DNA of 9,874 nt from CAZFCK01 sp964517355 (GTDB lineage Bacteria > Desulfobacterota > Desulfovibrionia > Desulfovibrionales > Desulfovibrionaceae), in the NCBI GenBank assembly GCA_964517355.1, contig CAZFCK010000181.1:1-9874 (forward strand), read 5' to 3'. The notes under the pieces were generated by a model. The model saw only the letters and a program-made list of their open reading frames with translations, searched no databases and was not told where the DNA came from. Shown here in pieces: positions 1 through 6,705 of the stretch (its first letter is position 1; each line of letters begins with the position of its first letter). A program made the position numbers and the translations under genes.

Positions 1-54
1 CCAGGGAAATGCTTTAGAGCATCTAGCGCTTTTCAAGCGTGAGATGCTCTAAAG
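1..54. repeat. Hairpin repeat, copy cut by the window edge
   Basis: This is the right-hand part of the element that is duplicated in tandem at 9218-9423. From CCAGGGAAATGC onward it matches that element with only two base differences in the arm before AGAGCATCT. Here the outer stem is longer than in the other copies: CTTTAGAGCATCT (12-24) pairs with AGATGCTCTAAAG (42-54), 13 bp. After a two-base imperfection, an inner stem CGCTT/AAGCG closes a TTC loop. The rest of the element lies outside the window. Confidence 0.85.
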
Positions 55-77
55 CGGCCGTTCCCGCGAAAATCCGG

Positions 78-108
78 ACTCCGGCATGTCTCCATGCCGG
101 GGTCTTTT
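78..108 (+). terminator. Rho-independent terminator
   Basis: CCGGCATG (81-88) and CATGCCGG (93-100) form a perfect 8-bp stem with a TCTC loop. A78-T103, C79-G102 and a T-G wobble extend it to 11 bp. CTTTT follows at 104-108. The orientation fits termination of a + strand transcript entering from outside the window. The following T run is short, so efficiency is uncertain. Confidence 0.6.
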
Positions 109-178
109 CATATGCGCCCACACAAGGTAAGGTAGCTCCATGATCGTGAGAGCAAAATAATTTTCGGATGGCATAAGG

Positions 179-193
179 CGGGGCTCCGCCCCG
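179..193. other. GC-rich hairpin
   Basis: CGGGGC (179-184) pairs with GCCCCG (188-193) around a TCC loop, and GGCGC follows. A similar arrangement, a G-run/C-run hairpin followed by GGCGC, occurs at 6507-6524. No T run follows, so this is not a classical terminator. It may simply be a short intergenic hairpin. Confidence 0.3.
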
Positions 194-262
194 GCGCATT
201 TCCCCCTTGGAGCAAGGCTCACCTCTGCGACAATCTTCATTGTTTCAGGGAAGCGAACATCG
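194..262. repeat. Diverged copy of the three-hairpin repeat
   Basis: This stretch aligns with the first two thirds of the 103-bp unit at 9218-9423. GCGCATTT, a CCTTG-GAG-CAAGG hairpin, then GGCTC, then an ACAAT-CTTC-ATTGT hairpin and CAGGGAA occur in the same order and at nearly the same spacing. Loops differ from the other copies (GAG for AAA, CTTC for TCC) while the stem cores are kept. The third hairpin is not recognisable here. Confidence 0.55.
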
Positions 263-305
263 TATGCGAAACTGTCCACATACCGCCATGGTCCACTCAT
301 CATAC

Positions 306-377
306 GTTTTGAAGATTCTTGAGAACCTTCTGCAACAGGCGCCCAACCCACGGGAGGCATTCCCAATCCAATGTTGA
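306..377 (+). pseudogene. Possible remnant of a gene start
   Basis: This short open stretch (GTT at 306, stop TGA at 375-377) reads VLKILENLLQQAPNP. It aligns codon for codon with 9579-9605 and more weakly with 2407-2433. Positions 319-332 are identical to 9592-9605 over 14 bases. There is no Shine-Dalgarno site and the frame closes within the start of the peptidase gene at 371. An ATG at 288 opens the same frame, so a 29-residue leader peptide is an alternative. A chance match of this length is not negligible. Confidence 0.25.
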
Positions 378-1018
378 TACGCTCCAGAATGAAACGACTG
401 CGGCCGCTCCTGGCCGCCTTGGTTCTGATGCTCATGCTCCCCGTTACTTGCCCGGCCTTCACGGTCGCGCCGATTCCCGACAATCTGGCGCAACGCATGA
501 AAACGTGCACCTGGCGTCCCGGCTGTCCAGTGCCCATTGAGGACCTGGTTCTGCTCACCGTGCCCTACCTGGACATGCAGGGCGTGGAACGCCAAGGCGA
601 TTTGGTGGTGCACAAAAGCGCGGCCCAGGAACTGGGCGCCATCTTCGCGGATCTGCTGGCCATGGGCTTTCCCATCGAGCGCATGGAGCCCATAGAAAAC
701 GAACCGTATTGCGGCGACGATCCCGCGTCCATGCGCGCCAACAACACCTCGGCCTTCAATTGCCGCACCGTGCCCGGCACCTCCGTGGTCTCGCGCCACA
801 GCTACGGCCTGGCCGTGGACGTGAATCCGCTCTGGAATCCCTATATCCGGGGAAACGAAGTCATGCCCCCGGAAGGCGGTCCATGGGTGGATCGGGAGCA
901 GGACCACCCCGGCATGCTCCATGCCGGCAGCGACGCCGTGCGCGCGTTTACGTCACGCGGCTGGGAATGGGGCGGTGACTGGAAAAAATCAAAAGATTAT
1001 CAGCACTTTTCCAAATAA
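371..1018 (+). CDS. Secreted M15-family zinc peptidase (peptidoglycan carboxypeptidase/endopeptidase type)
   Basis: The 215-residue product is likely an exported murein peptidase acting on peptide cross-links or stems in the periplasm. Residues 7-29 form a signal peptide: Lys/Arg start, hydrophobic run LLAALVLMLMLPV, probable cleavage after the Ala of CPA. The M15 zinc-site signature SRHSYGLAVDVNP is at 141-153, with His143 and Asp150 as expected ligands. The C-terminal WGGDW...DYQHF (200-213) supplies the catalytic acid Asp209 and third ligand His212. This spacing resembles the M15C endolysin-like branch more than VanY. Mature-region Cys46, Cys52, Cys114 and Cys131 could form disulfides. The 371 start has GGGAGG 13 nt upstream. 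ATG 389 would begin directly at MKRLRP and is a reasonable alternative. Exact bond specificity (DD, LD or L-Ala-D-Glu) cannot be read from sequence alone. Confidence 0.9.
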   Translation: MLIRSRMKRLRPLLAALVLMLMLPVTCPAFTVAPIPDNLAQRMKTCTWRPGCPVPIEDLVLLTVPYLDMQGVERQGDLVVHKSAAQELGAIFADLLAMGFPIERMEPIENEPYCGDDPASMRANNTSAFNCRTVPGTSVVSRHSYGLAVDVNPLWNPYIRGNEVMPPEGGPWVDREQDHPGMLHAGSDAVRAFTSRGWEWGGDWKKSKDYQHFSK

Positions 1019-1204
1019 CCACAGCGAGAAACACTGCACCGATGTTACAGCGCCGTCACATGCAGACATCTACGTATCGAGTACGGCATTTATTTTCCTC
1101 CCGCCTGCTCTATGAAGTGATTCATCGTCAACGAACAACAAAAGTGTTATTTTTACTACACGCACTGCATTGCCCAAAACATGCGGAAGCCGGATAGCAC
1201 TCCT

Positions 1205-2368
1205 ATGAAAAGAATCCTCTGGTGCGCCAACACGTTTTGGGAATCCCCCTTCCAGGTGGGGGCGAACCACCTTGCCCGGCGGTTCGCCCGCAACGGTTGG
1301 GAAGTGTTTTTCCTGGCCAACGCCATTATCCCGCTGAGCCTGCTCAACGCCGCGCGCAGGGAATTCGTGCATCCCCAGCTCGCGAGCTGGCGGGCCGGCG
1401 CGCAAAAGGCCAACGGTCTGCCTCTGCACTACTACACGCCCATGGCCCTGGCTTCGCACCGCAACCGAAGATTCCTGAACAGCCGCTTTCTGTTACGCCA
1501 CTGGGTGCGCTTCACGCTCCCGCCGTTGGGGCGTTTGTTGCGAACATACGGTTTTCACGACCCGGACGTGATGATGGTGGACCACCCGCTCTTCACCAGC
1601 CTGGTGCGGCTGCTGCGTCCCAAAAAGCTCTGCCTGCGCATCACGGACAACCTGAGCGGTTTCCAGGCGGCCAGCCTGGCCATGATCGAGGCGGAAACCG
1701 AACTTATGGCCAGCGCGCCCCGCCTGGTCTACACCTCACCGGCCCTGGAGCCGCTTGTGCGGCGCAATCGCCCCGCAGGTCTGGCGGGAACCCTCTGCCT
1801 GCCCAACGGCGTGCATTTCAAACATTTTCAGGAACCGGCCCCCCTGCCCGAAGAGTACGCGCGGCTGCCCCGCCCCATCTGCTTGTACGTGGGGGAAGTG
1901 AACCACTGGTTCGATGCCGGACTGCTGGAATACTGCGCACTCGGGATGCCGCAGGCCTCGTTTGTGGTGGTGGGACCTGGAGACGCCATTGCCGCACGGT
2001 GCGCCGCAATGCCGAACGTCCATTTACTGGGCACGCGCCCCTACGATGCGCTCCCCGGCTACCTGCAACACGCCGACGTGGGACTGATCCCCTTCGACGT
2101 CCAGGGCAACCGCGCCCTGGTGGACGCCATAAGCCCTTTGAAATTACTGGAATACATGGCCAGCGGTCTGCCGGTGGTCAGCGTCCGCTGGGCAGGTCTG
2201 GAGCGCATGCGCAGCCCTGCGCGCCTGGCCGACACGCCCGGGGAATTTCTCGGCCTGATACGTGAAACCCTTGCCGCGCCCCCGCAACAGGCAGCTTTGA
2301 AGGAATACGCCGCGCAGCACGATTGGGACGAAAAATTCATCGCCCTGCGCGACTACCTGGAAGAATGA
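1205..2368 (+). CDS. GT-B fold glycosyltransferase (GT4/GumK-like)
   Basis: The 387-residue product lacks a signal peptide or clear membrane helix, so it probably works at the inner face of the membrane. It likely transfers a sugar from a nucleotide donor to a glycan or lipid carrier. The N-terminal Rossmann half starts MKRILWCANTFWESPFQVG. The C-terminal donor-binding half includes LYVGEVNHWFD (227-237), NVHLLGTRPYDALPGYLQ (271-288), ADVGLIPF (290-297) and SPLKLLEYMASGLPVV (310-325), whose Glu316 sits where retaining GT-B enzymes contact the donor. The pattern is closest to what I know of GumK/TuaH-type transferases, but donor and acceptor are unknown. I prefer ATG 1205 over the in-frame ATG 1181, because MKRILWCAN is a typical Rossmann start; the Shine-Dalgarno (CGGAT) is weak. 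Its stop overlaps an ATG in an ATGA at 2365-2368, and the methyltransferase gene follows at once, so the two are probably co-transcribed. Confidence 0.88.
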   Translation: MKRILWCANTFWESPFQVGANHLARRFARNGWEVFFLANAIIPLSLLNAARREFVHPQLASWRAGAQKANGLPLHYYTPMALASHRNRRFLNSRFLLRHWVRFTLPPLGRLLRTYGFHDPDVMMVDHPLFTSLVRLLRPKKLCLRITDNLSGFQAASLAMIEAETELMASAPRLVYTSPALEPLVRRNRPAGLAGTLCLPNGVHFKHFQEPAPLPEEYARLPRPICLYVGEVNHWFDAGLLEYCALGMPQASFVVVGPGDAIAARCAAMPNVHLLGTRPYDALPGYLQHADVGLIPFDVQGNRALVDAISPLKLLEYMASGLPVVSVRWAGLERMRSPARLADTPGEFLGLIRETLAAPPQQAALKEYAAQHDWDEKFIALRDYLEE

Positions 2369-2406
2369 TCCCGCTTCGCTCCAGAACATGTTGGTTTGAA
2401 ACGGTA

Positions 2407-3234
2407 ATGCTCCGGCGGCTCAAGACCCTTTTGAAAACGTTGCTATTCCCTTACCTCCGACGAGTGACAAAAAGAGGAAAGTCTATGTCGCCGTTGCCAT
2501 TGCAGCAAACCTCTTCCCCATTGCCCTCCTTGAACCATCCGGAAAAATCTTTACCACCTGTCCCATCCATTACCGGGGGAGACAGGTATCAGGATATTCG
2601 GCGGTTGTTACCCCGCGAAGTGTTTGGGGATGCGCCCTTGATTGTGGATGGCGGCGCGTACAAGGGAGAGATAGCGGACAGGTTTCTGGCCTTGTTTCCG
2701 GAGGCCACGGTCTACGCCTTTGAGCCCACGCCCCATCGTGCCGTGAAACTGGCTGCCAAATATGAGGCCCATCCGCGGGTAACGGTCCATCCCCTGGCCC
2801 TGGGCCGGGAGGATGGCGAAGCCGTTCTCAACATCACCGTCGGCAACACGTTCACGTCGTTACTGCATCCCACGGAACGGCTCAGCGCCGCCCATGGGGA
2901 GCGGACCCGGGTGGTCGAGCAGGTACGGATACCCGTGGTTCGGCTGGATAGTATGTTTCAGGCTCCGCCCGAGATACTGAAGCTGGACGTCCAGGGCAAT
3001 GAACGCAACGTGCTGGAAGGCGCGGGCGCGCTGCTGCCCGGGATCAAGGTTTTGAACCTGGAAGTGGCGTTCGAGCATCTTTATGCCGGGGAGCCGCTTT
3101 TCCACGAGCTGGAGGCGTTCCTCACGTCCTGTGGTTTCGAATTGCACGCCCTATACGAACCGCGAAGGGGCGCCCACGGCCGCATCGTGTCTGCGGACGC
3201 CGTGTTCGTGAACCGCTCCATTCTGCCGTTGTAG
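2407..3234 (+). CDS. FkbM-family SAM-dependent methyltransferase
   Basis: The FkbM domain fills the C-terminal 220 residues. In the 275-residue form, the SAM-binding motif IVDGGAYKGE is at 79-88, the acidic strand YAFEPTP at 103-109, and the family hallmark ILKLDVQGNE at 190-199. FkbM enzymes O-methylate sugars or other small acceptors, and the adjacent glycosyltransferase suggests a surface-glycan sugar. The start is uncertain. ATG 2407 opens an amphipathic MLRRLKTLLKTLLFPYLRR helix that has a homologous copy at 9579. ATG 2485 has by far the best ribosome site (AGAGG, 7-nt spacing), giving 249 residues that keep the whole domain. ATG 2365 overlaps the upstream stop and could be used by coupling. 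Codons between 2370 and about 2600 (AGA, GGA, CGA, CTA) are less biased than in the rest of the gene. A Pro/Ser-rich linker separates the helix from the domain. Confidence 0.88.
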   Translation: MLRRLKTLLKTLLFPYLRRVTKRGKSMSPLPLQQTSSPLPSLNHPEKSLPPVPSITGGDRYQDIRRLLPREVFGDAPLIVDGGAYKGEIADRFLALFPEATVYAFEPTPHRAVKLAAKYEAHPRVTVHPLALGREDGEAVLNITVGNTFTSLLHPTERLSAAHGERTRVVEQVRIPVVRLDSMFQAPPEILKLDVQGNERNVLEGAGALLPGIKVLNLEVAFEHLYAGEPLFHELEAFLTSCGFELHALYEPRRGAHGRIVSADAVFVNRSILPL

Positions 3235-3297
3235 TCAGGCATTCCTCTTTCTCTGATACACTGCCCAAAACGACTATCCCCTGGCGATGTGACCGGT

Positions 3298-4773
3298 TCA
3301 CTCTCCCTCCCGCACCCTATAGGCCAGTACGGGAGCGGACCAGGGGCAGCGGCTGGCGATGGAAAACCTCCCGGAACGCAGCAGCCGGTCGTCGTCTCCA
3401 GGCAACAGGGCAATATCCATCTGCCCGGGATCGCTGCCGCGCAGACTCACCCAGCGCAGCCAGAAGGCATCGAAAATCTGCAGGTAGCTCACCGCTGCCG
3501 GCGCGTTCAACCAATGCAGGCCTATCACGCTGCTCCGCCCGGATATGGCCCTGCCGTGGGTGGCGGCCGCGGCCTGGCGCACGAAGTCCCTGGTGCAGGC
3601 GTCGTAGCGCCAGTCCCGCGTGTAATGCAGATTGGCGTTGACAGCCGTGTTGACCGCGCAGCACAAGGCCACGGTCCAGAGCGCGCCCCTGCCCCAGGCG
3701 AGGGGCAGTTCCCGGCACAAGGCGGCTATCCACAGGCAGAACAGCGGAATATACATGATCGCCCCCCGCTCCATGGGATACAGGGTGCCCAGCAGCACAT
3801 GCTGCGCCACGGCGCCCGCCCCGCACGTCATAAGAAGCACGGAAATCCAGGGGAAAACCGAAGCGCCCGCACCTTGCGCCCCCAGCGCCGGCACGCGCCG
3901 CAGGCACCAGACCGCGAAACTGGCGGGCACGAGCAGCGCCGCGCCCCAGGCCCACGGCAGCAGGCCGGCTTTGCTCCATTCGGGGGCGTACAACACGCAG
4001 CGCAGGAGCCCTTGCACCGTGTCGTGTACAAAGCCTTGGCTCCCGCCGAAAAATATGTTTTCCGTCTCCATAAGCAGCCGGACCGGCTGCAGATACAGCA
4101 GGATGAGCAGAGCCGCTGGAGGTGCGCAGGCCGCCAGCCAGGGCCAGACTCCGCGCAGGCCGCTGCGCAGCGCTTCGCCGAGCAGCAGAGCGCCGGCCAG
4201 GGCCAGAAACAGATGCGCAAACGTGAGATTGGCCATGACGGCCAGCATGGCGCACCCCATGCCCGCCGCGCCGCACCGCCACGAACCGCCGCCGCGCACC
4301 CGCCGCAACATCAGCCAGATCCCGGCGAGTCCGAATCCCATGCCCGCTCCGTAGCCTCTGGCCAGGGAAAAAAAATCCAGCACATACGGCTGCCCCAGCA
4401 AAAGCGCCAGGACGGCGGCACGCGCCCAACCGCCAGCGGCCGTCATGCGGCTCAGCCCCCAGGCGGCCAGGCAGTAGGCAATTCCGCCCCCAAGGGCCAG
4501 CCAGCGCAAGGCCAGTTCGCGCGGTCCGAAAACGTCGAGCCCCGCCTTCATGGCCAGGCTGTTCAGAAAATGGTTGTTGGCCGTGGAACCGATGACTTGG
4601 GGCATGAACAGTTCCGCCCAGGAGCGTCCGGCAAGGCCCATGTAGCTCAAGGCCTCGTCATGGGTCAGGGAAAGGGCGTGAGCCCGCCAGACGCAATAGC
4701 TCAAGGCCGCCAGCGCCAGCAGCGGTGACACGATGCGCGGCCAGGCCTCGCGTCCCTGAAACGTATCGATCAT
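3298..4773 (-). CDS. Multipass membrane glycosyltransferase, GT-C/GT39-like
   Basis: The 491-residue polytopic protein has about ten hydrophobic segments. In the GT-C fold, transferases move sugars from polyprenyl-phosphate donors on the periplasmic side. Matching features are an Asp-Glu pair in the first external loop (LTHDE, Asp39-Glu40), ANNHFLNSL (65-73), SLARGYG (136-142) and a late YPMERGAIMY loop (332-341) like the P..R...Y element of this superfamily. The last 110 residues are mostly soluble. Similarity is at motif level, so sugar and acceptor are unknown. The start at 4773 is chosen because AGAGGAAG lies 2 nt upstream (AGAGG core 5 nt away). A start at 4812 overlapping the dinB stop (ATGA) would add 13 polar residues. 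It is the last gene of the minus-strand run behind dinB and converges on the methyltransferase gene, 63 nt away. Confidence 0.78.
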   Translation of the reverse strand: MIDTFQGREAWPRIVSPLLALAALSYCVWRAHALSLTHDEALSYMGLAGRSWAELFMPQVIGSTANNHFLNSLAMKAGLDVFGPRELALRWLALGGGIAYCLAAWGLSRMTAAGGWARAAVLALLLGQPYVLDFFSLARGYGAGMGFGLAGIWLMLRRVRGGGSWRCGAAGMGCAMLAVMANLTFAHLFLALAGALLLGEALRSGLRGVWPWLAACAPPAALLILLYLQPVRLLMETENIFFGGSQGFVHDTVQGLLRCVLYAPEWSKAGLLPWAWGAALLVPASFAVWCLRRVPALGAQGAGASVFPWISVLLMTCGAGAVAQHVLLGTLYPMERGAIMYIPLFCLWIAALCRELPLAWGRGALWTVALCCAVNTAVNANLHYTRDWRYDACTRDFVRQAAAATHGRAISGRSSVIGLHWLNAPAAVSYLQIFDAFWLRWVSLRGSDPGQMDIALLPGDDDRLLRSGRFSIASRCPWSAPVLAYRVREGE

Positions 4774-4808
4774 ATCTTCCTCTCGTCGTCCGCCAGCGCG
4801 GCCGCGGG

Positions 4809-5987
4809 TCATGCCTCGTCTTTTTTGCGGAAGCCGAAAACACGCCCCCGCACCAAAGCCTGTTTGCCGAACTTGTCGCGAATCGCGTCCAGCGCCTGGT
4901 CAAGCTTGTCCTCGCGCATCCGCTCCACCTCCGGAAAGAGTGAGAGCTGACTGTCTCCGTGATGAAAGTTGGAAACGCTTATTCCGATAAGCCGCACCTT
5001 CTGCGGCAGGGGCTCTTCCCGCAACAGATCCGCCGCGGTCGTGAAAATGCGCCGGGTGGAGCGCGTGGGCTCGTCCAGGGTTTTACTGCGGGTGATCATC
5101 TTGAAATCCGCGAACTTGATCTTCAAGGTCACGGTACGCCCCTTGTATCCGTGGCGGCGCAAACGCCGTCCCACCCGTTCCGCCTGATCGAGAAGCCAGC
5201 GTTCCAACTCTTCGCGGTCATTCGTATCCTGACGAAAGGTGTTTTCCGCTCCCTCTGATTTGGCTTCATAGGCGACGACCACCGGCCTGGGATCTATGCC
5301 CCGCGCGCGGTCGTACAGGATAGCGCCCCATTTGCCAAATCGGCGTTCCCAAAACGCTTTGGGGAAACGCAACAGATCCGCGGCAGCGGCCACGCCCAAC
5401 CCGGCCAGCGCCGCGCCCGCCTTGGCGCCGACCCCGGGAATCCTGGTCACAGGCAGTGTGGACAGAAACCCGGTTACCTGTTCGGGGCGCAGGATGAACA
5501 GCCCGTCCGGCTTGTTGTGATCCGAAGCTATCTTGGCCAGGAACTTGACCGGCGCGATGCCCACGGAGCAGGTCAGCCCCGAGGCCCGGCGCACGGCTCG
5601 CTTCAGTTCCAGGCCCAGATCCTCCGGAGGGCCGAAAAGCCGCTCCAGGCCACTGACATCGAGATAGGCTTCGTCCACGGAAGCCTGCTCAACCAGGGGC
5701 GAAAAATCACCCAGCACCCGCATGACGCGCTGCGACACTTCGCCGTACCGCTCCCCGCGCACCGGAACGAACACCCCATGGGGGCACAAGCGCCGGGCCT
5801 GGACAATGGGCATGGCCGAGCGCACGCCGAACACCCGCGCCTCATAGGAACAGGCCGAGACCACGCCGCGCTCGCGCCCCCCGACAATGACGGGTTTGCC
5901 GCGCAGTTCCGGGGCGTCCATCTGCTCAACGGACGCGAAAAAGGCGTCCATATCCACATGCAGGATCATGGGGTGAAACGAATCCAT
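4809..5987 (-). CDS. dinB: DNA polymerase IV (Y-family translesion polymerase)
   Basis: DinB copies past damaged template bases with low fidelity and without proofreading. The 392-residue protein has every expected element. LHVDMDAFFASVEQ (9-22) supplies metal-binding Asp12 and the steric-gate Phe17. SVDEAYLDVSG (103-113) holds the catalytic Asp105-Glu106. CSVGIAPVKFLAKIASD (140-156) is palm/finger, and IPGVGAKAG (183-191) is the helix-hairpin-helix of the thumb. The little-finger domain follows. A beta-clamp-binding QLSLF is at 347-351, about 40 residues before the end instead of at the very C-terminus, followed by a conserved-looking KLDQALDAIRDKFG helix. ATG 5987 is chosen over an upstream ATG at 6029, which would lie inside the preceding gene. 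The start is 4 nt after that gene's stop, and AGGAGG lies about 17 nt upstream, which is long. No LexA-like operator is evident nearby. Confidence 0.96.
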   Translation of the reverse strand: MDSFHPMILHVDMDAFFASVEQMDAPELRGKPVIVGGRERGVVSACSYEARVFGVRSAMPIVQARRLCPHGVFVPVRGERYGEVSQRVMRVLGDFSPLVEQASVDEAYLDVSGLERLFGPPEDLGLELKRAVRRASGLTCSVGIAPVKFLAKIASDHNKPDGLFILRPEQVTGFLSTLPVTRIPGVGAKAGAALAGLGVAAAADLLRFPKAFWERRFGKWGAILYDRARGIDPRPVVVAYEAKSEGAENTFRQDTNDREELERWLLDQAERVGRRLRRHGYKGRTVTLKIKFADFKMITRSKTLDEPTRSTRRIFTTAADLLREEPLPQKVRLIGISVSNFHHGDSQLSLFPEVERMREDKLDQALDAIRDKFGKQALVRGRVFGFRKKDEA

Positions 5988-5991
5988 GGCC

Positions 5992-6459
5992 TTATTCCGT
6001 CGCGCCTCCTGGTTCCCGGTCTTCAGCACCAGCCGGGGGCGCGCCTTTGACTACAAAGCGCCTGATATGCTGCAAAGGATAAAAATCCAGCTCGTTGTTT
6101 TCTTCCAATACCAGCAACTGGGTGTCCACATCCAATTTGTATGCGCTGCACGGCACGTCCTTCACGCCACCATCCAAATAATGGATCGAAATGACATAGG
6201 ATTGCGCCTTTCTTTCGGTTTCATCGCGCAAGACGTCCATGCTCTGGCGCAATTTCTCGCGCAACATGTCCTCCCACTTGCGCCGCACCATTATACGCCG
6301 TTGCGGGGTATCATGCTCGGGGCACAAGCCGAGCTTCAGACTGTCCGGAGCCGGAACAACGCCGCAGATCCACCCCGCCAGCACTTCCTTGCCGCAGACC
6401 TCACACTTCACCATTGTCCAGTTCCATCCCTGCGTTCGCCAACGAGGATCGTTCCACAC
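5992..6459 (-). CDS. Small Cys-containing protein of unknown function upstream of dinB
   Basis: I do not recognise this 155-residue family. The N-terminus carries CEVC (Cys19, Cys22), Cys32 and CPEH (Cys46, His49), spaced like a small zinc-binding module. A charged helical stretch (about 58-85) follows. The rest looks like a compact beta domain (YVISIHYLDGG, LLVLEENNELDFYPLQHIRRF). It has no signal peptide or membrane segment, so is presumably cytoplasmic. The start is GTG at 6459, preceded by AAGGAG with a short 3-nt gap. ATG 6414, which begins at MVKCEVCGKE, is an alternative. The stop lies 4 nt before dinB, so the two genes are almost certainly one transcript and probably translationally coupled. 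That suggests, but does not prove, a role linked to DinB or to nucleic acid. Confidence 0.75.
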   Translation of the reverse strand: MWNDPRWRTQGWNWTMVKCEVCGKEVLAGWICGVVPAPDSLKLGLCPEHDTPQRRIMVRRKWEDMLREKLRQSMDVLRDETERKAQSYVISIHYLDGGVKDVPCSAYKLDVDTQLLVLEENNELDFYPLQHIRRFVVKGAPPAGAEDREPGGATE

Positions 6460-6506
6460 GCTCTCCTTTCCAGGACTTCTATTCCATTCAACGCTGATGA
6501 CACAAG

Positions 6507-6520
6507 GGGGGCCCGCCCCC
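6507..6520. other. GC-rich hairpin in the divergent intergenic region
   Basis: GGGGGC and GCCCCC face each other with a two-base loop (or GGGGG/CCCCC with five), followed by GGCGC. It lies about 50 bases upstream of the minus-strand gene starting at 6459. It resembles the hairpin at 179-193. A role in that gene's leader or in transcript ends is possible but unsupported. Confidence 0.25.
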
Positions 6521-6621
6521 GGCGCCCTGCCCGCACCACACTGCCCTATTCAAGGCGACGCAATGCCGCAGGCATGGACACCGTAACGAAAAAAAGGGGA
6601 TTTTTCGAAACATTTCAATTC

Positions 6622-6649
6622 TTGCCTTATTGACGTGTTCACGTATAGT
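6622..6649 (+). promoter_or_regulatory. Sigma-70-type promoter for the MASE1-PAS gene
   Basis: TTGCCT (6622-6627, 4 of 6 to consensus) and TATAGT (6644-6649, 5 of 6) are 16 nt apart. This puts a start site around 6656, some 50 nt before the ATG at 6706. The local DNA is AT-richer than its surroundings. No similarly clear promoter was found for the divergent minus-strand gene. Confidence 0.5.
6633..6644. promoter_or_regulatory. Palindromic operator candidate inside the promoter spacer
   Basis: ACGTGTTCACGT has perfect 5-bp arms (ACGTG and CACGT) around TT. It sits between the proposed -35 and -10 boxes and touches the first base of the -10. A protein bound here would be expected to block RNA polymerase. 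I do not assign it to a regulator family. Confidence 0.4.
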
Positions 6650-6705
6650 CCAATATCGACGCACGAGCGGCAGGAACGTGCTTACGGCAACAAAGGGGAA
6701 ACAAC

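Noticed and set aside
1052..1096. Terminator after the peptidase gene
   Set aside because: GCCGT/ACGGC is only 5 bp with a 26-base loop, and the downstream T-rich tract is interrupted.
1125..1153. Promoter for the GT-B gene (TCGTCA, 17 nt, TATTTT)
   Set aside because: Only 4 of 6 matches in each box with no supporting element; too weak to annotate.
1222..2265. 347-codon frame within the GT-B gene
   Set aside because: It is an out-of-frame shadow with low-complexity Arg/Pro/Gly composition. The annotated frame carries the transferase motifs.
3235..3297. Bidirectional terminator between the convergent methyltransferase and membrane transferase genes
   Set aside because: No stem longer than about 4 bp with adjacent T run is visible.
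3289..4728. Long + strand frame of 479 codons opposite the membrane transferase
   Set aside because: The translation is Gln/Arg/Pro/His-rich with no domain. It is the antisense shadow of a GC-rich gene with clear transmembrane segments and GT-C motifs.
6563..6575. ATGCC-GCA-GGCAT hairpin
   Set aside because: A 5-bp stem without a T run or recurrence elsewhere; expected by chance.
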